Positions 8,699-18,146 of a DNA stretch of 64,000 nt are shown piece after piece (within the stretch, counting starts at the first letter, position 1; every line of letters begins with the position of its first letter). Position numbers and translations under genes: made by a program. Source of the stretch: Trichococcus collinsii. GTDB taxonomy: Bacteria; Bacillota; Bacilli; Lactobacillales; Aerococcaceae. The notes beneath the pieces are model-generated. The model ran no database searches. It was given only the letters and a program-made list of their open reading frames with translations, and was not told the origin of the DNA. The stretch is taken from the NCBI RefSeq assembly GCF_900107505.1, contig NZ_FNQH01000007.1, positions 1 through 64,000 on the forward strand, given 5' to 3'.

Positions 8699-10153
8699 AT
8701 GGATCGCCAGAAAGATGCCCTGTATTACACCGGACTTTTAAAAATGAAAAAGGTATCCTCTGAAGAATTGATTGAGGATGCTTTCAAAAAGATAGAAAAA
8801 GAAAATCCCCGCTACAATGCCGTCGTGCACACGCGGATGGAAAGAGCGCTGCATGAAGCCGGGACACGAGATTTCGGGAATACCTTATTTGGAGGCGTGC
8901 CAATCCTGATCAAAGATTTGGGCCAGGATCTTGCAGGGGAGCCATCGACATCAGGCTCGCGGTTGCTGAGGGATTATGTTGCTCCCCGAACTAGCCATTT
9001 TATCGAAGCGGTTGAGAGGGCCGGCTTCATCGTCATCGGCCAGACGAGTACACCCGAATTCGGGTTCAAGAACATCACGGATGCCGTCATCCATGGGCCG
9101 GCCAGAAACCCTTTCAATCGGGACCATTCTCCGGGAGGTTCCAGCGGAGGTGCGGCAGCGGCTGTCGCGGCGGATATGGTGGCCATCGCCACCGCCAGTG
9201 ATGGGGGCGGATCGATCCGGATCCCGGCCTCTTTCACAGGTTTGGTGGGACTGAAACCGACAAGAGGAAGAACGCCGGTGGGGCCGGGATCTTACCGCGG
9301 CTGGCAAGGCGCATCGATCAGCTTTGCCTTGACGAAGACGGTAAGGGATACAGCGATGATGCTGGATGCCTTGCAGACTGTCCAAGCGGCAGCTCCGTTC
9401 CAGACGCCTTTGTTTCCCGGGAGCCATTTTCAGGAACAGCAATCCGGTAAGCAGCGCAAATTCCGGATCGCCTATTCATTGGAATCTCCGGTGAAATCTT
9501 TAGTCAGCACTGACGCAAAACGGGCTGTACTCCAAACAGTGGCAGTGCTGGAGGAGTTGGGCTACGAGGTGGAAGAAAAAACGCCCGACATCGACGGCAT
9601 CCGTTTGATGGAGGCATACTACGCGATGAACGGAGCTGAAACGGATGCCATGCTGAGAGGTTTTTCCGCGAAACTAGGGCGCCCATTGACGGTGGACGAT
9701 ATGGAATTGGTTTCTTGGTCCCTCTATCAGTACGGCCGGACAATCTCCGGAGGCGACTACTCCTTGGCGTTGGGCCTTTGGGACCAAGCTGCAGCCACGA
9801 TGGATCAGTTCCATGGGAACTATGATCTGCTGCTGCAGCCGACTACGGCAGACAGCGCTCCTCTGATCGATCACCCTTTCCAAAGCGCAGAACTGAAGGA
9901 TCGGATGCGCAAGGCGGATCTGCTGTCGGCAGCGGACCGGAAGGAGATTGTCTGGACCATGTTTGAGGAGAGTCTGGGCGTGACCCCGTTCACGCAGCAA
10001 GCGAATTTGACCGGGCAGCCTGCCATCAGCCTGCCGGTGTACTGCACTGCTGCCGGATTGCCGTTGGGGGTGCAGTTCACGGCTCCGAAAGGAAAAGAAG
10101 AGTGGCTGTTGGACATCGCGTCGGTATTGGAGATGGCCGGGCTTTTCGACTGA
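8699..10153 (+). CDS. Amidase (amidase signature family)
   Basis: A 484-residue hydrolase of the amidase signature family, which cleaves carboxamides through a Ser-cisSer-Lys triad. The triad is visible as K72 (VPILIKDLG), S148 (PGGSSGGAAAA) and S172 (DGGGSIRIPASFTG), with the usual 24-residue spacing between the serines. It is probably not GatA, as no gatC or gatB is nearby and the C-terminal part differs. ATG 8699 has AAGGAGG 6 nt upstream; earlier in-frame starts lack one. Monocistronic, cytoplasmic, no signal peptide. Substrate unknown. Confidence 0.9.
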   Translation: MDRQKDALYYTGLLKMKKVSSEELIEDAFKKIEKENPRYNAVVHTRMERALHEAGTRDFGNTLFGGVPILIKDLGQDLAGEPSTSGSRLLRDYVAPRTSHFIEAVERAGFIVIGQTSTPEFGFKNITDAVIHGPARNPFNRDHSPGGSSGGAAAAVAADMVAIATASDGGGSIRIPASFTGLVGLKPTRGRTPVGPGSYRGWQGASISFALTKTVRDTAMMLDALQTVQAAAPFQTPLFPGSHFQEQQSGKQRKFRIAYSLESPVKSLVSTDAKRAVLQTVAVLEELGYEVEEKTPDIDGIRLMEAYYAMNGAETDAMLRGFSAKLGRPLTVDDMELVSWSLYQYGRTISGGDYSLALGLWDQAAATMDQFHGNYDLLLQPTTADSAPLIDHPFQSAELKDRMRKADLLSAADRKEIVWTMFEESLGVTPFTQQANLTGQPAISLPVYCTAAGLPLGVQFTAPKGKEEWLLDIASVLEMAGLFD

Positions 10154-10199
10154 TTGGGGATACCGAGAAAAAACTGCAGGCTGATCTTTCGGAAAGCGC

Positions 10200-10227
10200 T
10201 TGACCGCCCCTGAAAAAAAGCTATAAT
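10200..10227 (+). promoter_or_regulatory. Promoter of kup
   Basis: TTGACC (10200-10205), 16-nt spacer, TATAAT (10222-10227), about 45 nt before the RBS region of kup. Confidence 0.8.
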
Positions 10228-10279
10228 TAGGTAGTTTTTAAAATAAAAAAGATATTTAGGACATTGGAGGAAAAATAGA

Positions 10280-12280
10280 TTGGAAACGCAGAAAGAAAAG
10301 CATCCGCAGATTCCTTTGAGCATGGCTGCGGTTGTTGTAGCGCTGGGAGTCGTTTATGGGGATATCGGTACCTCACCGCTCTATGTCATGAAAGCTATTG
10401 TCGAGGGGAATGGCGGGCTGGAGTCATTGTCGGATTCATTCATCACTGGGGCGCTGTCCTTGGTGATCTGGACGGTCACGCTGATTACGTCAATCAAATA
10501 CGTGCTTATCGCTATGCAGGCTGATAACCATGGAGAGGGCGGTATTTTCTCGCTTTATACACTCGTCCACAAACGCGCAAAATGGCTGATTATTCCGGCT
10601 ATGGTGGGTGGGGCGGCCTTGCTGGCTGATGGCATTTTGACCCCGGCAGTAACGGTTACGACAGCTGTCGAAGGCTTGCGCAGCATCCCGTTCTTCGAGG
10701 GCTTCCTAGGCGAGGGACAAGGAAAAATATTAGCGATAACGATGACGATCATCTCGGCTTTATTCATGATCCAACGCCTCGGAACGAAAACGATAGGGAA
10801 AGCATTTGGACCCATCATGGCCTTCTGGTTTGCGTTTATCGGCGGGCTGGGTTTATGGCAAGTGATCGGCAATCCGAACGTACTGCGTGCCTTCAACCCG
10901 ATGCGCGGTATCGATCTGCTCCTGAGCGAGCAGAACCACGCCGGCTTTATGATTTTGGGTAGCATCTTCTTGGCTACAACCGGAGCAGAAGCCTTGTACT
11001 CGGATATGGGACATGTCGGCAAGAAGAATATCTATGGTAGTTGGCCCTTTGTAAAGGCGGCCTTGCTGCTGAATTACTTGGGCCAAGGAGCTTGGTTGAT
11101 GCAAGCCAAATCAAGCGCTGCGCTCTATCATATTGAAGATTTCAATCCATTTTTTGAAATGCTGCCGGGCGGCTTGCGTTTTTTTGCAGTTCTGTTGAGT
11201 ACACTCGCCGCGATCATCGCTTCGCAGGCACTCATTACCGGGTCCTATACGCTTGTTTCGGAGGCAATCAGCTTGAATCTGTTACCGCATCTGAAGATCC
11301 AATACCCTTCCCAAACCAAGGGACAAATGTACATCCCTTTGGTGAACAACATCCTTTGGTTGTCATGTATGGGAGTTGTCTTTTACTTCAAAACATCGAT
11401 CCGGATGGAAGCTGCCTACGGTCTGGCGATCACCATCACGATGTTGATGACTACAATACTACTGTTCGAATTTCTGCGCTTGAAGAATTTCAATATCATC
11501 GTTTCTCTAATCATGTTCGTTTTCTTCGGCACATTGGAGGCGACCTTCTTCATCTCCAGCGCAACCAAATTCTTCCATGGCGGTTATGTCGCGATCCTTA
11601 TGGGTGCCATTCTTTTCGCCATCATGTTCGTCTGGCATAAGGGGAGTAAGATTGAATCATTACAGCGATTGGAATACCCGATGACGGACTTTATCGGCCA
11701 ATTCAAAAAACTGAAGGAAGATGATTCCTTGCCTGTATATGCGAATAACCTGGTCTTCCTGACGAGCAATCAAAATGCAGGATCTGTTGATCGAGATATT
11801 CTCTACTCCATATTGGATAAGCGGCCGAAGCGGGCCGACGTGTATTGGTTCATCAACGTAGCCGTCACCGACGAACCGTACACCCAGGAATATAAGGTGG
11901 AGGACTATGGTACAGACTTCTGCTTCAAAGTACAGTTGCGTTTGGGTTTCAAGATTGAGCAACGGATCAATGTATACTTGCGCCAAATCATCCAGGAGAT
12001 GATGGAAGAGGGAAGAATCAAACCCCAAAAGCAAACGTACACAATCTATCACGACAAAGAAATCGGCGACTTCTGCTTTGTGTTGGTCCGCAAGGCCATT
12101 TCGCCAGAAAGCGATCTTTCTGTTTTCAGCCGCTTTATCTTAAGTTTGAAATATAACATCAAGGCGTGGACAGGATCCCCCGCAAGATGGTTTGGGTTGG
12201 AAAACACAAACCTGGTCATTGAACAGGTTCCCCTGTTCCTGAAGGCAAGGGAGGCTAGCCGGCTTACCCGAGTGAATTAG
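10280..12280 (+). CDS. kup: KUP-family potassium uptake protein
   Basis: A 666-residue KUP/HAK/KT potassium:proton symporter. The N terminus VVVALGVVYGDIGTSPLYVMK is the family hallmark (GDIGTSPLY), followed by DNHGEGGIFSLYTLV and EGLRSIPFF; about 12 membrane helices occupy the first 450 residues and a roughly 200-residue cytoplasmic domain follows. TTG start at 10280 with GGAGG 9 nt upstream; no better in-frame start exists. In Lactococcus, Kup proteins import potassium and are inhibited by c-di-AMP; the same may apply here. Own promoter and terminator. Confidence 0.93.
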   Translation: METQKEKHPQIPLSMAAVVVALGVVYGDIGTSPLYVMKAIVEGNGGLESLSDSFITGALSLVIWTVTLITSIKYVLIAMQADNHGEGGIFSLYTLVHKRAKWLIIPAMVGGAALLADGILTPAVTVTTAVEGLRSIPFFEGFLGEGQGKILAITMTIISALFMIQRLGTKTIGKAFGPIMAFWFAFIGGLGLWQVIGNPNVLRAFNPMRGIDLLLSEQNHAGFMILGSIFLATTGAEALYSDMGHVGKKNIYGSWPFVKAALLLNYLGQGAWLMQAKSSAALYHIEDFNPFFEMLPGGLRFFAVLLSTLAAIIASQALITGSYTLVSEAISLNLLPHLKIQYPSQTKGQMYIPLVNNILWLSCMGVVFYFKTSIRMEAAYGLAITITMLMTTILLFEFLRLKNFNIIVSLIMFVFFGTLEATFFISSATKFFHGGYVAILMGAILFAIMFVWHKGSKIESLQRLEYPMTDFIGQFKKLKEDDSLPVYANNLVFLTSNQNAGSVDRDILYSILDKRPKRADVYWFINVAVTDEPYTQEYKVEDYGTDFCFKVQLRLGFKIEQRINVYLRQIIQEMMEEGRIKPQKQTYTIYHDKEIGDFCFVLVRKAISPESDLSVFSRFILSLKYNIKAWTGSPARWFGLENTNLVIEQVPLFLKAREASRLTRVN

Positions 12281-12313
12281 GATTATGGCGGGAAACGATA
12301 AATAATAGCAGTA

Positions 12314-12347
12314 TGGAGGTCGGGACTTATGTTCAGGCCTCTTTTTA
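12314..12347 (+). terminator. Terminator after kup
   Basis: Imperfect stem GAGGTC.GGGA with TTC.GGCCTC, followed by TTTTTATT. Confidence 0.65.
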
Positions 12348-12488
12348 TTGGAGCCTCTTGGCTCACATTTTTTTTTAATATTTTTTTCATTAAGCACCTC
12401 TTTTTTTATTTCCATGCGAGGAAATTGGCCTATCAAGGGGAGATGAAATGCCTTTCAAATGTTATTCTGACAAGGGTTTATGTATGTG

Positions 12489-12505
12489 TTAGAAAATGTT
12501 ACACG
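12489..12505. promoter_or_regulatory. GlnR box upstream of glnRA
   Basis: TGTTA-GAAAATG-TTACA is a perfect match to the GlnR/TnrA consensus TGTNA-N7-TNACA. It sits 18 nt upstream of the -35 of the glnR promoter, where GlnR represses its own operon under nitrogen excess in Bacillus and lactic acid bacteria. Confidence 0.9.
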
Positions 12506-12523
12506 CGATGTTAAGGTAGCATT

Positions 12524-12552
12524 GACTTGTATGAGAATTTGGAGTATTCTTG
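12524..12552 (+). promoter_or_regulatory. Promoter of glnR-glnA
   Basis: TTGACT (12524-12529), 17-nt spacer, TATTCT (12547-12552). The 416-nt gap between kup and glnR otherwise holds the kup terminator, the GlnR box and a leader of about 135 nt with no recognised riboswitch. Confidence 0.85.
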
Positions 12553-12696
12553 TTGTATTAAATCACTCAATTAATTGTTAGGAAATACGATTAATTGCTG
12601 AAAAGAATTACCTTTTTCTCAACAGGCGCTAACTCCTGAAGAAAAAGTATACATCTGTGGTTCACTCAACTCAGAAGCTTCGATGGAGGGGTTGGT

Positions 12697-13086
12697 ATGA
12701 AAGAAAAAGAGCTACGACGTTCGATGGCTGTTTTTACCATCGGAACGGTCATGCAGCTGACGGATCTGACAGCAAGACAGATTCGCTATTACGAAGAGCA
12801 AGACCTCGTTCATCCTAAGCGGACAGACACCAATCGCCGGATGTTTTCATTAAACGACGTCGATCGTTTGCTGGAAGTCAAAGACTATTTGGCTGAAGGG
12901 TTGAACATCACTGCAATCAAACGGATGTACAGTACTGAAAGACTGAAGAAGCAACAAGAAGAGGAACTTGAAAACAAACACAAAAACTTGACAGACGAAG
13001 ATGTCCGTCGCATCCTCTACAAAGAAATTCTTAACGCAAGTGGATTTAACCCTGGGGATTCAAGTAAACCTTGGGGAAGATTATAA
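12697..13086 (+). CDS. glnR: Nitrogen repressor GlnR (MerR family)
   Basis: A 129-residue MerR-type regulator: winged helix [50 protein letters not shown] region, then a short C-terminal tail that, in Bacillus, senses feedback-inhibited glutamine synthetase. It represses glnRA and other nitrogen genes under nitrogen excess. ATG 12697 follows GGAGGGG. First gene of glnRA; 44 nt before glnA. Its box is found here and before amt. Confidence 0.95.
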   Translation: MKEKELRRSMAVFTIGTVMQLTDLTARQIRYYEEQDLVHPKRTDTNRRMFSLNDVDRLLEVKDYLAEGLNITAIKRMYSTERLKKQQEEELENKHKNLTDEDVRRILYKEILNASGFNPGDSSKPWGRL

Positions 13087-13130
13087 AAAACAAAAAATAC
13101 ACAAAGCATAGTCAAGGAGAGGGAATACAA

Positions 13131-14465
13131 ATGCCAAAATTTACTAGAGAAGAAATCATCGCATCAGCAAAGAATGATAACGTCCGTTACCTACGCTTAA
13201 TGTTCACTGACATCTTAGGAACAATCAAAAACGTGGAAGTTCCTATCAGCCAGTTAGAAAAAGTATTAGACAACAAAATGATGTTCGACGGTTCTTCCAT
13301 CGAAGGTTTTGTACGTATTGAAGAAAGTGATATGTACTTGTACCCAGATTTGGATACATGGTTAGTATTCCCATGGGGCACTGAACAAGGCAAAGTTGCA
13401 CGTCTGATCTGTGATATCTACCAACCAAGCGGCGAGCCATTTGCTGGAGACCCACGTAGCAACTTGAAGCGCGCTCTTAAAGAAATGAAAGAATTAGGCT
13501 TCACTGAGTTCAACTTAGGACCTGAACCTGAATTTTTCCTGTTCAAATTGGATGAAAAAGGCAACCCAACCCTTAACTTGAACGACCAAGGTGGATACTT
13601 CGACTTGGCTCCTACTGACTTAGGCGAAAACTGCCGTCGTGACATTGTTTTGGAATTAGAAGCTTTAGGTTTCGAAATCGAAGCAAGCCACCACGAAGTT
13701 GCACCAGGACAACACGAAATCGACTGGAAATACGCAAATGCTGTTGAAGCTTGCGACAACATCCAAACGTTCAAACTGATCGTTAAGACTGTAGCCCGCA
13801 AACATGGCTTGCATGCAACATTCATGCCTAAACCAGTATTCGGAATCAACGGTTCCGGAATGCATTTCAATATGTCTTTATTCAACGAAAACGGCAATGC
13901 CTTCTACGACAAAAATGATGATCGTCAATTAAGCGAAACAGCTTACCAATTCATCGCTGGTCTGATCAAACATGCTCGCGGCTTTACAGCTGTCTGCAAC
14001 CCAATCGTTAACTCTTACAAACGTTTGGTTCCTGGGTATGAAGCGCCTGTATACATCGCATGGAGTGGAAGAAACCGTTCACCGCTGATCCGTATCCCAG
14101 AATCACGCGGTATGTCTACTCGTGTTGAATTACGTAGCGTTGACCCAGCTGCTAACCCATACTTGGCTTTAGCTACATTATTGGCTGCAGGTCTTGACGG
14201 CGTGAAGAACAAATTGGAAGCTCCAGCTCCAATCGACCGCAACATCTACCAAATGTCAGCTGAAGACCGTTACGAAAATGGAATTTTGGACTTACCTACA
14301 ACATTGCAAGAAGCTCTTGAAGAGTTGTCTAAAAACCCATTATTGGTTGGTGCATTAGGCGACCACATCAGCAACAACTTCATCGAATCAAAAGAAATCG
14401 AAGTAATGTCTTACATCCAACAAGTAACAGAGTGGGAAAGAGAACAATACTTGAACATGTACTAA
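13131..14465 (+). CDS. glnA: Glutamine synthetase, type I (GlnA)
   Basis: A 444-residue GSI-alpha glutamine synthetase, which forms glutamine from glutamate, ammonia and ATP. Visible signatures: [20 protein letters not shown] (N-terminal beta-grasp), [17 protein letters not shown] (ATP/metal site), [18 protein letters not shown] and the C-terminal [24 protein letters not shown] end used in GlnR signalling. No adenylylation insert. ATG 13131 follows AAGGAGAGGG; the longer reading from 13071 overlaps glnR. Codon use shifts to TTA, CGT, GAA and AAC-rich codons relative to neighbours, as expected of a highly expressed gene. Confidence 0.98.
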   Translation: MPKFTREEIIASAKNDNVRYLRLMFTDILGTIKNVEVPISQLEKVLDNKMMFDGSSIEGFVRIEESDMYLYPDLDTWLVFPWGTEQGKVARLICDIYQPSGEPFAGDPRSNLKRALKEMKELGFTEFNLGPEPEFFLFKLDEKGNPTLNLNDQGGYFDLAPTDLGENCRRDIVLELEALGFEIEASHHEVAPGQHEIDWKYANAVEACDNIQTFKLIVKTVARKHGLHATFMPKPVFGINGSGMHFNMSLFNENGNAFYDKNDDRQLSETAYQFIAGLIKHARGFTAVCNPIVNSYKRLVPGYEAPVYIAWSGRNRSPLIRIPESRGMSTRVELRSVDPAANPYLALATLLAAGLDGVKNKLEAPAPIDRNIYQMSAEDRYENGILDLPTTLQEALEELSKNPLLVGALGDHISNNFIESKEIEVMSYIQQVTEWEREQYLNMY

Positions 14466-14476
14466 GAGCACTAATG

Positions 14477-14510
14477 CAAAAGGCCGAGACAAATTTGTCT
14501 CGGCCTTTTG
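14477..14510. terminator. Bidirectional terminator after glnA
   Basis: 34-nt perfect palindrome with GGCCGAGAC arms, flanked by AAAA and TTTT. Confidence 0.95.
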
Positions 14511-14542
14511 TGTCGTTCAGGGAAGAAAAACGTGCTGTTGCT

Positions 14543-14570
14543 GTAAACTTCCGCCGAGAAAACGTATAAT
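14543..14570 (+). promoter_or_regulatory. Probable promoter of ABC exporter pair
   Basis: Consensus TATAAT at 14565-14570, 36 nt before the GTG start; weak -35 GTAAAC (14543-14548) with 16-nt spacing. Confidence 0.55.
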
Positions 14571-14605
14571 GGATATATGTAAAATTCTTTAGAGGAGGGG
14601 TTACC

Positions 14606-15496
14606 GTGGAAGCAATCGAAATGGAAGGTTTGACCAAAATTTACCGCAAGCGTGCAGCTTTGGACAATGTCCACCTCACAGTGGAGCAAGGCGAACGGTT
14701 CGGGTTCATCGGGCCGAACGGGGCCGGAAAGTCGACAACCATCAAACTGTTGCTTGATTTCATAAAGCCGAGCAAGGGAAGTGCCAGAATTTTCGGACTG
14801 GACGCCCAGAAAGACTCCGAGAGCCTGAAGCGCATCATCGGGTATGTCCCGAGTGATGTGCATTACTACAGCAATTTGACCGTGGAAGAAATTTTGATGA
14901 TGACGGGGAAATTCCACCATATACACAACATAAAAGAAATGATGGCATACTATGTGGAACGCTTCGCGTTGGAGCCGAAAAAGAAAATGAAGGACCTGTC
15001 TTTGGGCAATCGGAAAAAAGTCGCGATCGTGAACAGTCTGATTTTCAATCCGGAACTGTTGATACTTGATGAGCCTACGAATGGGTTGGATCCTTTGATG
15101 CAGCACCGTTTGTTTGAAGAACTAAACTACCACAACAAGGAAGGCGCAACCATCTTCATTTCTACGCATAACCTGCCGGAAGTGGAAGCATTTTGCACGC
15201 GCACTGCCTTCATCCGCGAAGGGAAAATCATTTCCGTGGAAGATATGGCATCCGGTTATCAGCCAGGGAAAGTGGTGACGCTGACCGGTTCAGCCATCGG
15301 AACGGAGGATTTTGAGTCCAAAGGTTACCGTGTCCTTTCCAGGACCGACCGGGTTGTTTCGTTGTTGTACAAGGACAACGTGAATCAGATTTTGGCAGAT
15401 ATGTCATCCTTGGATTTGGAGGATATAGAAATCCGTAATCAGAATCTGGAGGAAAAATTCATGACCCTATATGGTGGAGGTGAATCCCATGAATAG
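14606..15496 (+). CDS. ABC transporter ATP-binding protein (exporter type)
   Basis: A 296-residue nucleotide-binding subunit: Walker A GPNGAGKSTT (about residue 37), signature LSLGNRKKVAIV in place of LSGGQ, Walker B LLILDEPTNGLDP and H-loop STHNLPEVE. A C-terminal extension of about 80 residues follows. GTG 14606 lies 5 nt after GAGGAGGGG. It overlaps the permease gene by 8 nt, so the two are translationally coupled. Family type is the ABC-2/drug or peptide exporter group (BcrA/YhaQ-like). Substrate unknown. Confidence 0.9.
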   Translation: MEAIEMEGLTKIYRKRAALDNVHLTVEQGERFGFIGPNGAGKSTTIKLLLDFIKPSKGSARIFGLDAQKDSESLKRIIGYVPSDVHYYSNLTVEEILMMTGKFHHIHNIKEMMAYYVERFALEPKKKMKDLSLGNRKKVAIVNSLIFNPELLILDEPTNGLDPLMQHRLFEELNYHNKEGATIFISTHNLPEVEAFCTRTAFIREGKIISVEDMASGYQPGKVVTLTGSAIGTEDFESKGYRVLSRTDRVVSLLYKDNVNQILADMSSLDLEDIEIRNQNLEEKFMTLYGGGESHE

Positions 15497-16310
15497 CATC
15501 CGATTGGAGTGGAAACAGGAACGCGGCGGGTTATTCGTTTGGCTTTTCTTTATGGTTCTGATTATGGGGCTGATGATGGCCATGTTTCCCGTCATGGCAA
15601 ATCAAGGGATGGAGGATATCTTGACGACCAAGCTCGATGCGATGCCACCGGAGATGCTGGAGGCCTTCTCCCTCACGAATGGAGCGAGCTTATTGCAGGC
15701 TACTGGATTTTTTGCCTATATTTTTCAGTATCTTTTTTTGGCAGCCTGCATTTTTGCAACGATGAAAGGGGCGCAAGCGCTGATCAAGGAAGAGACGAAC
15801 GGCACAATCGAGTATCTGTATGCCCAACCAATTAGCAGGAAAGCCATTGTCACGAGCAAATACATCGCTAACTTGGTGTTGCTGATAATCTTTTGGATCG
15901 TCCTGTACAGTGCGGCTTTGTTGTTCATCTATCTGTTCAAAGAGGATGGAGCCGATTTTGTGGAAATCGTACAAGATATCACGCTGATTTTCGGCGCGGA
16001 GTCGTTGGTATTGTTGTTCTTTTATTCAATCGGATTCCTTTTCTCGACGTTCATCGCGAGCAGCCGTTCAACAAGTGGAGTCGCGTTATTGCTAGTGTTC
16101 GGCACGTATATGATCGGCCTTGTCTCGAAGATGGTTGAGGACTATGAATTCCTGCGTGTTTTGTCGCCTATTGAATACGCACATCCAGCGGCCTTGTTGG
16201 AAGAGGGGATTTCCTGGGAGTACATGGTCATCTGCATCATCGGAAGCTTGTTAACATTAGGTTTGAGCTATCTGATCTACAGCAGAAAAGATCTGCGGAT
16301 TCAGGTGTAA
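15489..16310 (+). CDS. ABC-2 type transporter permease
   Basis: A 273-residue membrane protein with about six helices (VWLFFMVLIMGLMMAMF first; VLLIIFWIVLYSAALLFIYLF and ESLVLLFFYSIGFLFS later). Motif KEETNGTIEYLYAQPISRKAIVTSKYIANL is the characteristic ABC-2 segment before helix 3. ATG 15489 sits 8 nt after GGAGG and overlaps the ATPase stop. Partner of the preceding ATPase in an exporter. Closed by a terminator. Confidence 0.88.
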   Translation: MNSIRLEWKQERGGLFVWLFFMVLIMGLMMAMFPVMANQGMEDILTTKLDAMPPEMLEAFSLTNGASLLQATGFFAYIFQYLFLAACIFATMKGAQALIKEETNGTIEYLYAQPISRKAIVTSKYIANLVLLIIFWIVLYSAALLFIYLFKEDGADFVEIVQDITLIFGAESLVLLFFYSIGFLFSTFIASSRSTSGVALLLVFGTYMIGLVSKMVEDYEFLRVLSPIEYAHPAALLEEGISWEYMVICIIGSLLTLGLSYLIYSRKDLRIQV

Positions 16311-16351
16311 CATCAGATAATCGTTAAGGGAAAATAATGACTCTGACAAAA

Positions 16352-16378
16352 TAAAAAAGCCCGCGATGGGCTTTTTAT
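16352..16378. terminator. Bidirectional terminator
   Basis: AAAAAGCCC-GCGAT-GGGCTTTTT with following TATTTT; shared with the convergent small gene. Confidence 0.88.
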
Positions 16379-16384
16379 TTTGGG

Positions 16385-16558
16385 TTAACCGAACGTCATG
16401 AACATTATGGCGGCGACGATCAGGGCGTAGGATAATTTCTCCAGATTTTTCTTTGTGATCGGATTCAGGCCTTTGTCATAGCGTGTCTGGTACATGATCC
16501 AAACGTTGATTCCGATGCTGATGATACCTAGTATGCTTGCGGTAAGATATTTATTCAC
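16385..16558 (-). CDS. Small membrane protein (57 aa)
   Basis: A gene too short for routine ORF calling. GTG 16558 has AGGAGG 6 nt upstream and reads MNKYLTASILGIISIGINVW, a first hydrophobic helix, then a basic loop (YQTRYDKGLNPITKKNLEKL) and a second helix SYALIVAAIMFMTFG. The start overlaps the last codons of the GNAT gene by 8 nt, and that gene's end encodes the ribosome site, so translation is coupled. Two-helix hairpin protein of unknown role; it ends 18 nt before a terminator stem. Not recognised as a named family. Confidence 0.75.
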   Translation of the reverse strand: MNKYLTASILGIISIGINVWIMYQTRYDKGLNPITKKNLEKLSYALIVAAIMFMTFG

Positions 16559-17030
16559 GTTTTTCCTCCTGTTGGTTTATGTTTTCTGTTTGGCTATTCT
16601 GCGTAGGGATGATCATGTCGATGTGCGGTATATCATCTTCCAGGTAGATGTCCGATACGGGCCGGAATCCGAAAGTCCAATAAAAATCCTGCAGATAGGC
16701 TTGCGCCTGTGCATGCACAGGAAGTCCCGGGAAATGAGTCTTTGCATACCCCAGCACGACCTGCATCAATTCTTGGCCGTAGCCATGGGTGCGTTCGCCT
16801 TGCGGAACCAGAACGCGTCCGATACGCACTCCCTCTGCTTCCGGGATCAGCCGGGTATAGGCTAGCAACCGGTCATCCGCTTGCTTCCAGAAGTGGATGC
16901 TGACGAGGTCGGTGTCATCCACTTCTTGATAAGGGCATTTCTGCTCCACAACGAAAACCGCTGTCCGTTCTTTGTAGATCAGGTGCAGTTCCCTCGCCGT
17001 GAGTTCTTCAAAAGGTTTGATGACCCACAT
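16551..17030 (-). CDS. GNAT acetyltransferase, ElaA-like
   Basis: A 159-residue N-acyltransferase of the ElaA branch of the GNAT superfamily, acetyl-CoA dependent. The start MWVIKPFEELTARELHLIYKERTAVFVVEQ and CPYQEVDDTD are ElaA hallmarks; motif A is IGRVLVPQGERTHGYGQELM (acetyl-CoA pyrophosphate loop) and AQAYLQDFYWTFGFRPVSD is motif B. ATG 17030 follows GAGGAGG; longer readings have no site. Coupled to the small membrane protein downstream. Substrate unknown. Confidence 0.88.
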   Translation of the reverse strand: MWVIKPFEELTARELHLIYKERTAVFVVEQKCPYQEVDDTDLVSIHFWKQADDRLLAYTRLIPEAEGVRIGRVLVPQGERTHGYGQELMQVVLGYAKTHFPGLPVHAQAQAYLQDFYWTFGFRPVSDIYLEDDIPHIDMIIPTQNSQTENINQQEEKRE

Positions 17031-17079
17031 ATCTATTTTCCTCCTCGTCGATTGATGGAGAGCCACCATCACAGTCCTT

Positions 17080-17088
17080 ATTATAGCA
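17080..17088 (-). promoter_or_regulatory. Extended -10 promoter of GNAT gene
   Basis: Minus strand TGCTATAAT about 50 nt before ATG 17030. Confidence 0.55.
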
Positions 17089-17166
17089 AAGCGCAAGTAA
17101 ACAAAAAAACGGAAATACCCCAGAATCAAAACCATCGGACGTATGATACGGTTAGCGTTTTACAAC

Positions 17167-17196
17167 AATCAGTTCACAAGAAAAACTGAACTGATT
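17167..17196. terminator. Hairpin at end of murR, possible terminator
   Basis: Perfect 10-bp arms AATCAGTTCA / TGAACTGATT with 10-nt loop, just past the murR stop. The following minus-strand bases (GTTGTAAAAC) are not a good U-tract, so termination is uncertain. Confidence 0.5.
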
Positions 17197-17211
17197 CGTT
17201 CAATCATGTTC

Positions 17212-18066
17212 TTATGACCCATGCGTTAAGCTATGAATAGCTTCCTTTGATTTCTCCAAATTTTCAATCGTTGTATCGTAATACTTGGTTGCAAAATCAT
17301 AAAATAATAAATCAACAGCATACATTTGTGCTAATAACGAGACAGTAGCGCCGCTTCGCAAAGGGGCTTCAGGGCTGTTGGCTGTTTTTAACGAAAGATC
17401 TGACAGTTGGCTTAATGTATTGGTCGTGTCTTTGGTTAGTGAAATACTTTTTATCCCGAGTTTTTTAGCAGTTTTCATTAAGGCGATAACTTCTTGCTTT
17501 TCGCCGCTATTGGAAACGCCCAAAAAAACCGCATTTTCTTCCATTACTGACATTGATGTCACAAGTAGATGTTGGTCTTGCGAGCAGATGATCGATTTTC
17601 CGATCCGACTGAATTTTTGTTGCAAATCCAAGGCTACTAAATGGGAAGCTCCGACCCCGTAAGCAAAGATTACTTTGCTTTCATGAAACCATTGAGTGAC
17701 TCGTGCGACACAATCGTTTGTCAAGGTTTGGTTAGTTTCTTCAAAAACATGATAGGTTTGCATTAAAAACTTCTTTTTGATTTGCTCGAGTTTTTCATCC
17801 GGTTGAATTTCACTGTACAGTTTTTCTTGGATCCCTTGAGTATCTGCTGATAAGTTTAACTTTAATTGGGTAAACCCTTTTAGACCAATTGAATGACAGA
17901 AACGTATGACTGCGGCAGGACTGGAACCGGCTTGCAAAGCTAAACTTGTCGCATTCATTTGGATTACGGCTGTTGGATCAGCTAAGATCGTAGCCGCAAT
18001 CTTTTTTTCTGATTGGGGTAAATCCGCCATTTTTTCTTTGATCCTAAATAAAAGATTGCTCTGCAT
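17212..18066 (-). CDS. murR: RpiR/MurR family regulator
   Basis: A 284-residue regulator with N-terminal HTH_6 domain (PQSEKKIAATILADPTAVIQMNATSLALQAGSSPAAVIRFCHSIGLKGFTQLK region) and a C-terminal SIS sugar-phosphate binding domain (GVGASHLVALDLQQKFSRIGK, GVSNSGEKQEVIALMKTAKKLG). ATG 18066 follows GGAGGAGAGG. Last gene of mupG-murQ-murP-murR, the same order as the staphylococcal MurNAc-6P operon, so it is taken as MurR, which responds to MurNAc-6P. A terminator separates it from murP, which should lower its expression. Confidence 0.88.
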   Translation of the reverse strand: MQSNLLFRIKEKMADLPQSEKKIAATILADPTAVIQMNATSLALQAGSSPAAVIRFCHSIGLKGFTQLKLNLSADTQGIQEKLYSEIQPDEKLEQIKKKFLMQTYHVFEETNQTLTNDCVARVTQWFHESKVIFAYGVGASHLVALDLQQKFSRIGKSIICSQDQHLLVTSMSVMEENAVFLGVSNSGEKQEVIALMKTAKKLGIKSISLTKDTTNTLSQLSDLSLKTANSPEAPLRSGATVSLLAQMYAVDLLFYDFATKYYDTTIENLEKSKEAIHSLTHGS

Positions 18067-18088
18067 AAGACCTCTCCTCCCATTTCAG

Positions 18089-18130
18089 TAAAAAGAAGGA
18101 CCTCTAAATCAACAGACTTAGAGGTCCTAT
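18089..18130 (-). terminator. Intergenic terminator between murP and murR
   Basis: Minus strand AGGACCTCTAA (18118-18128) pairs with TTAGAGGTCCT (18097-18107) and is followed by TCTTTTT. Stops or thins transcription before murR. Confidence 0.85.
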
Positions 18131-18146
18131 TTATTCTTCGACTATT

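Noticed and set aside
12329-12514. 61-residue open frame after kup
   Set aside because: Overlaps the kup terminator and the GlnR box; low-complexity F-rich text.
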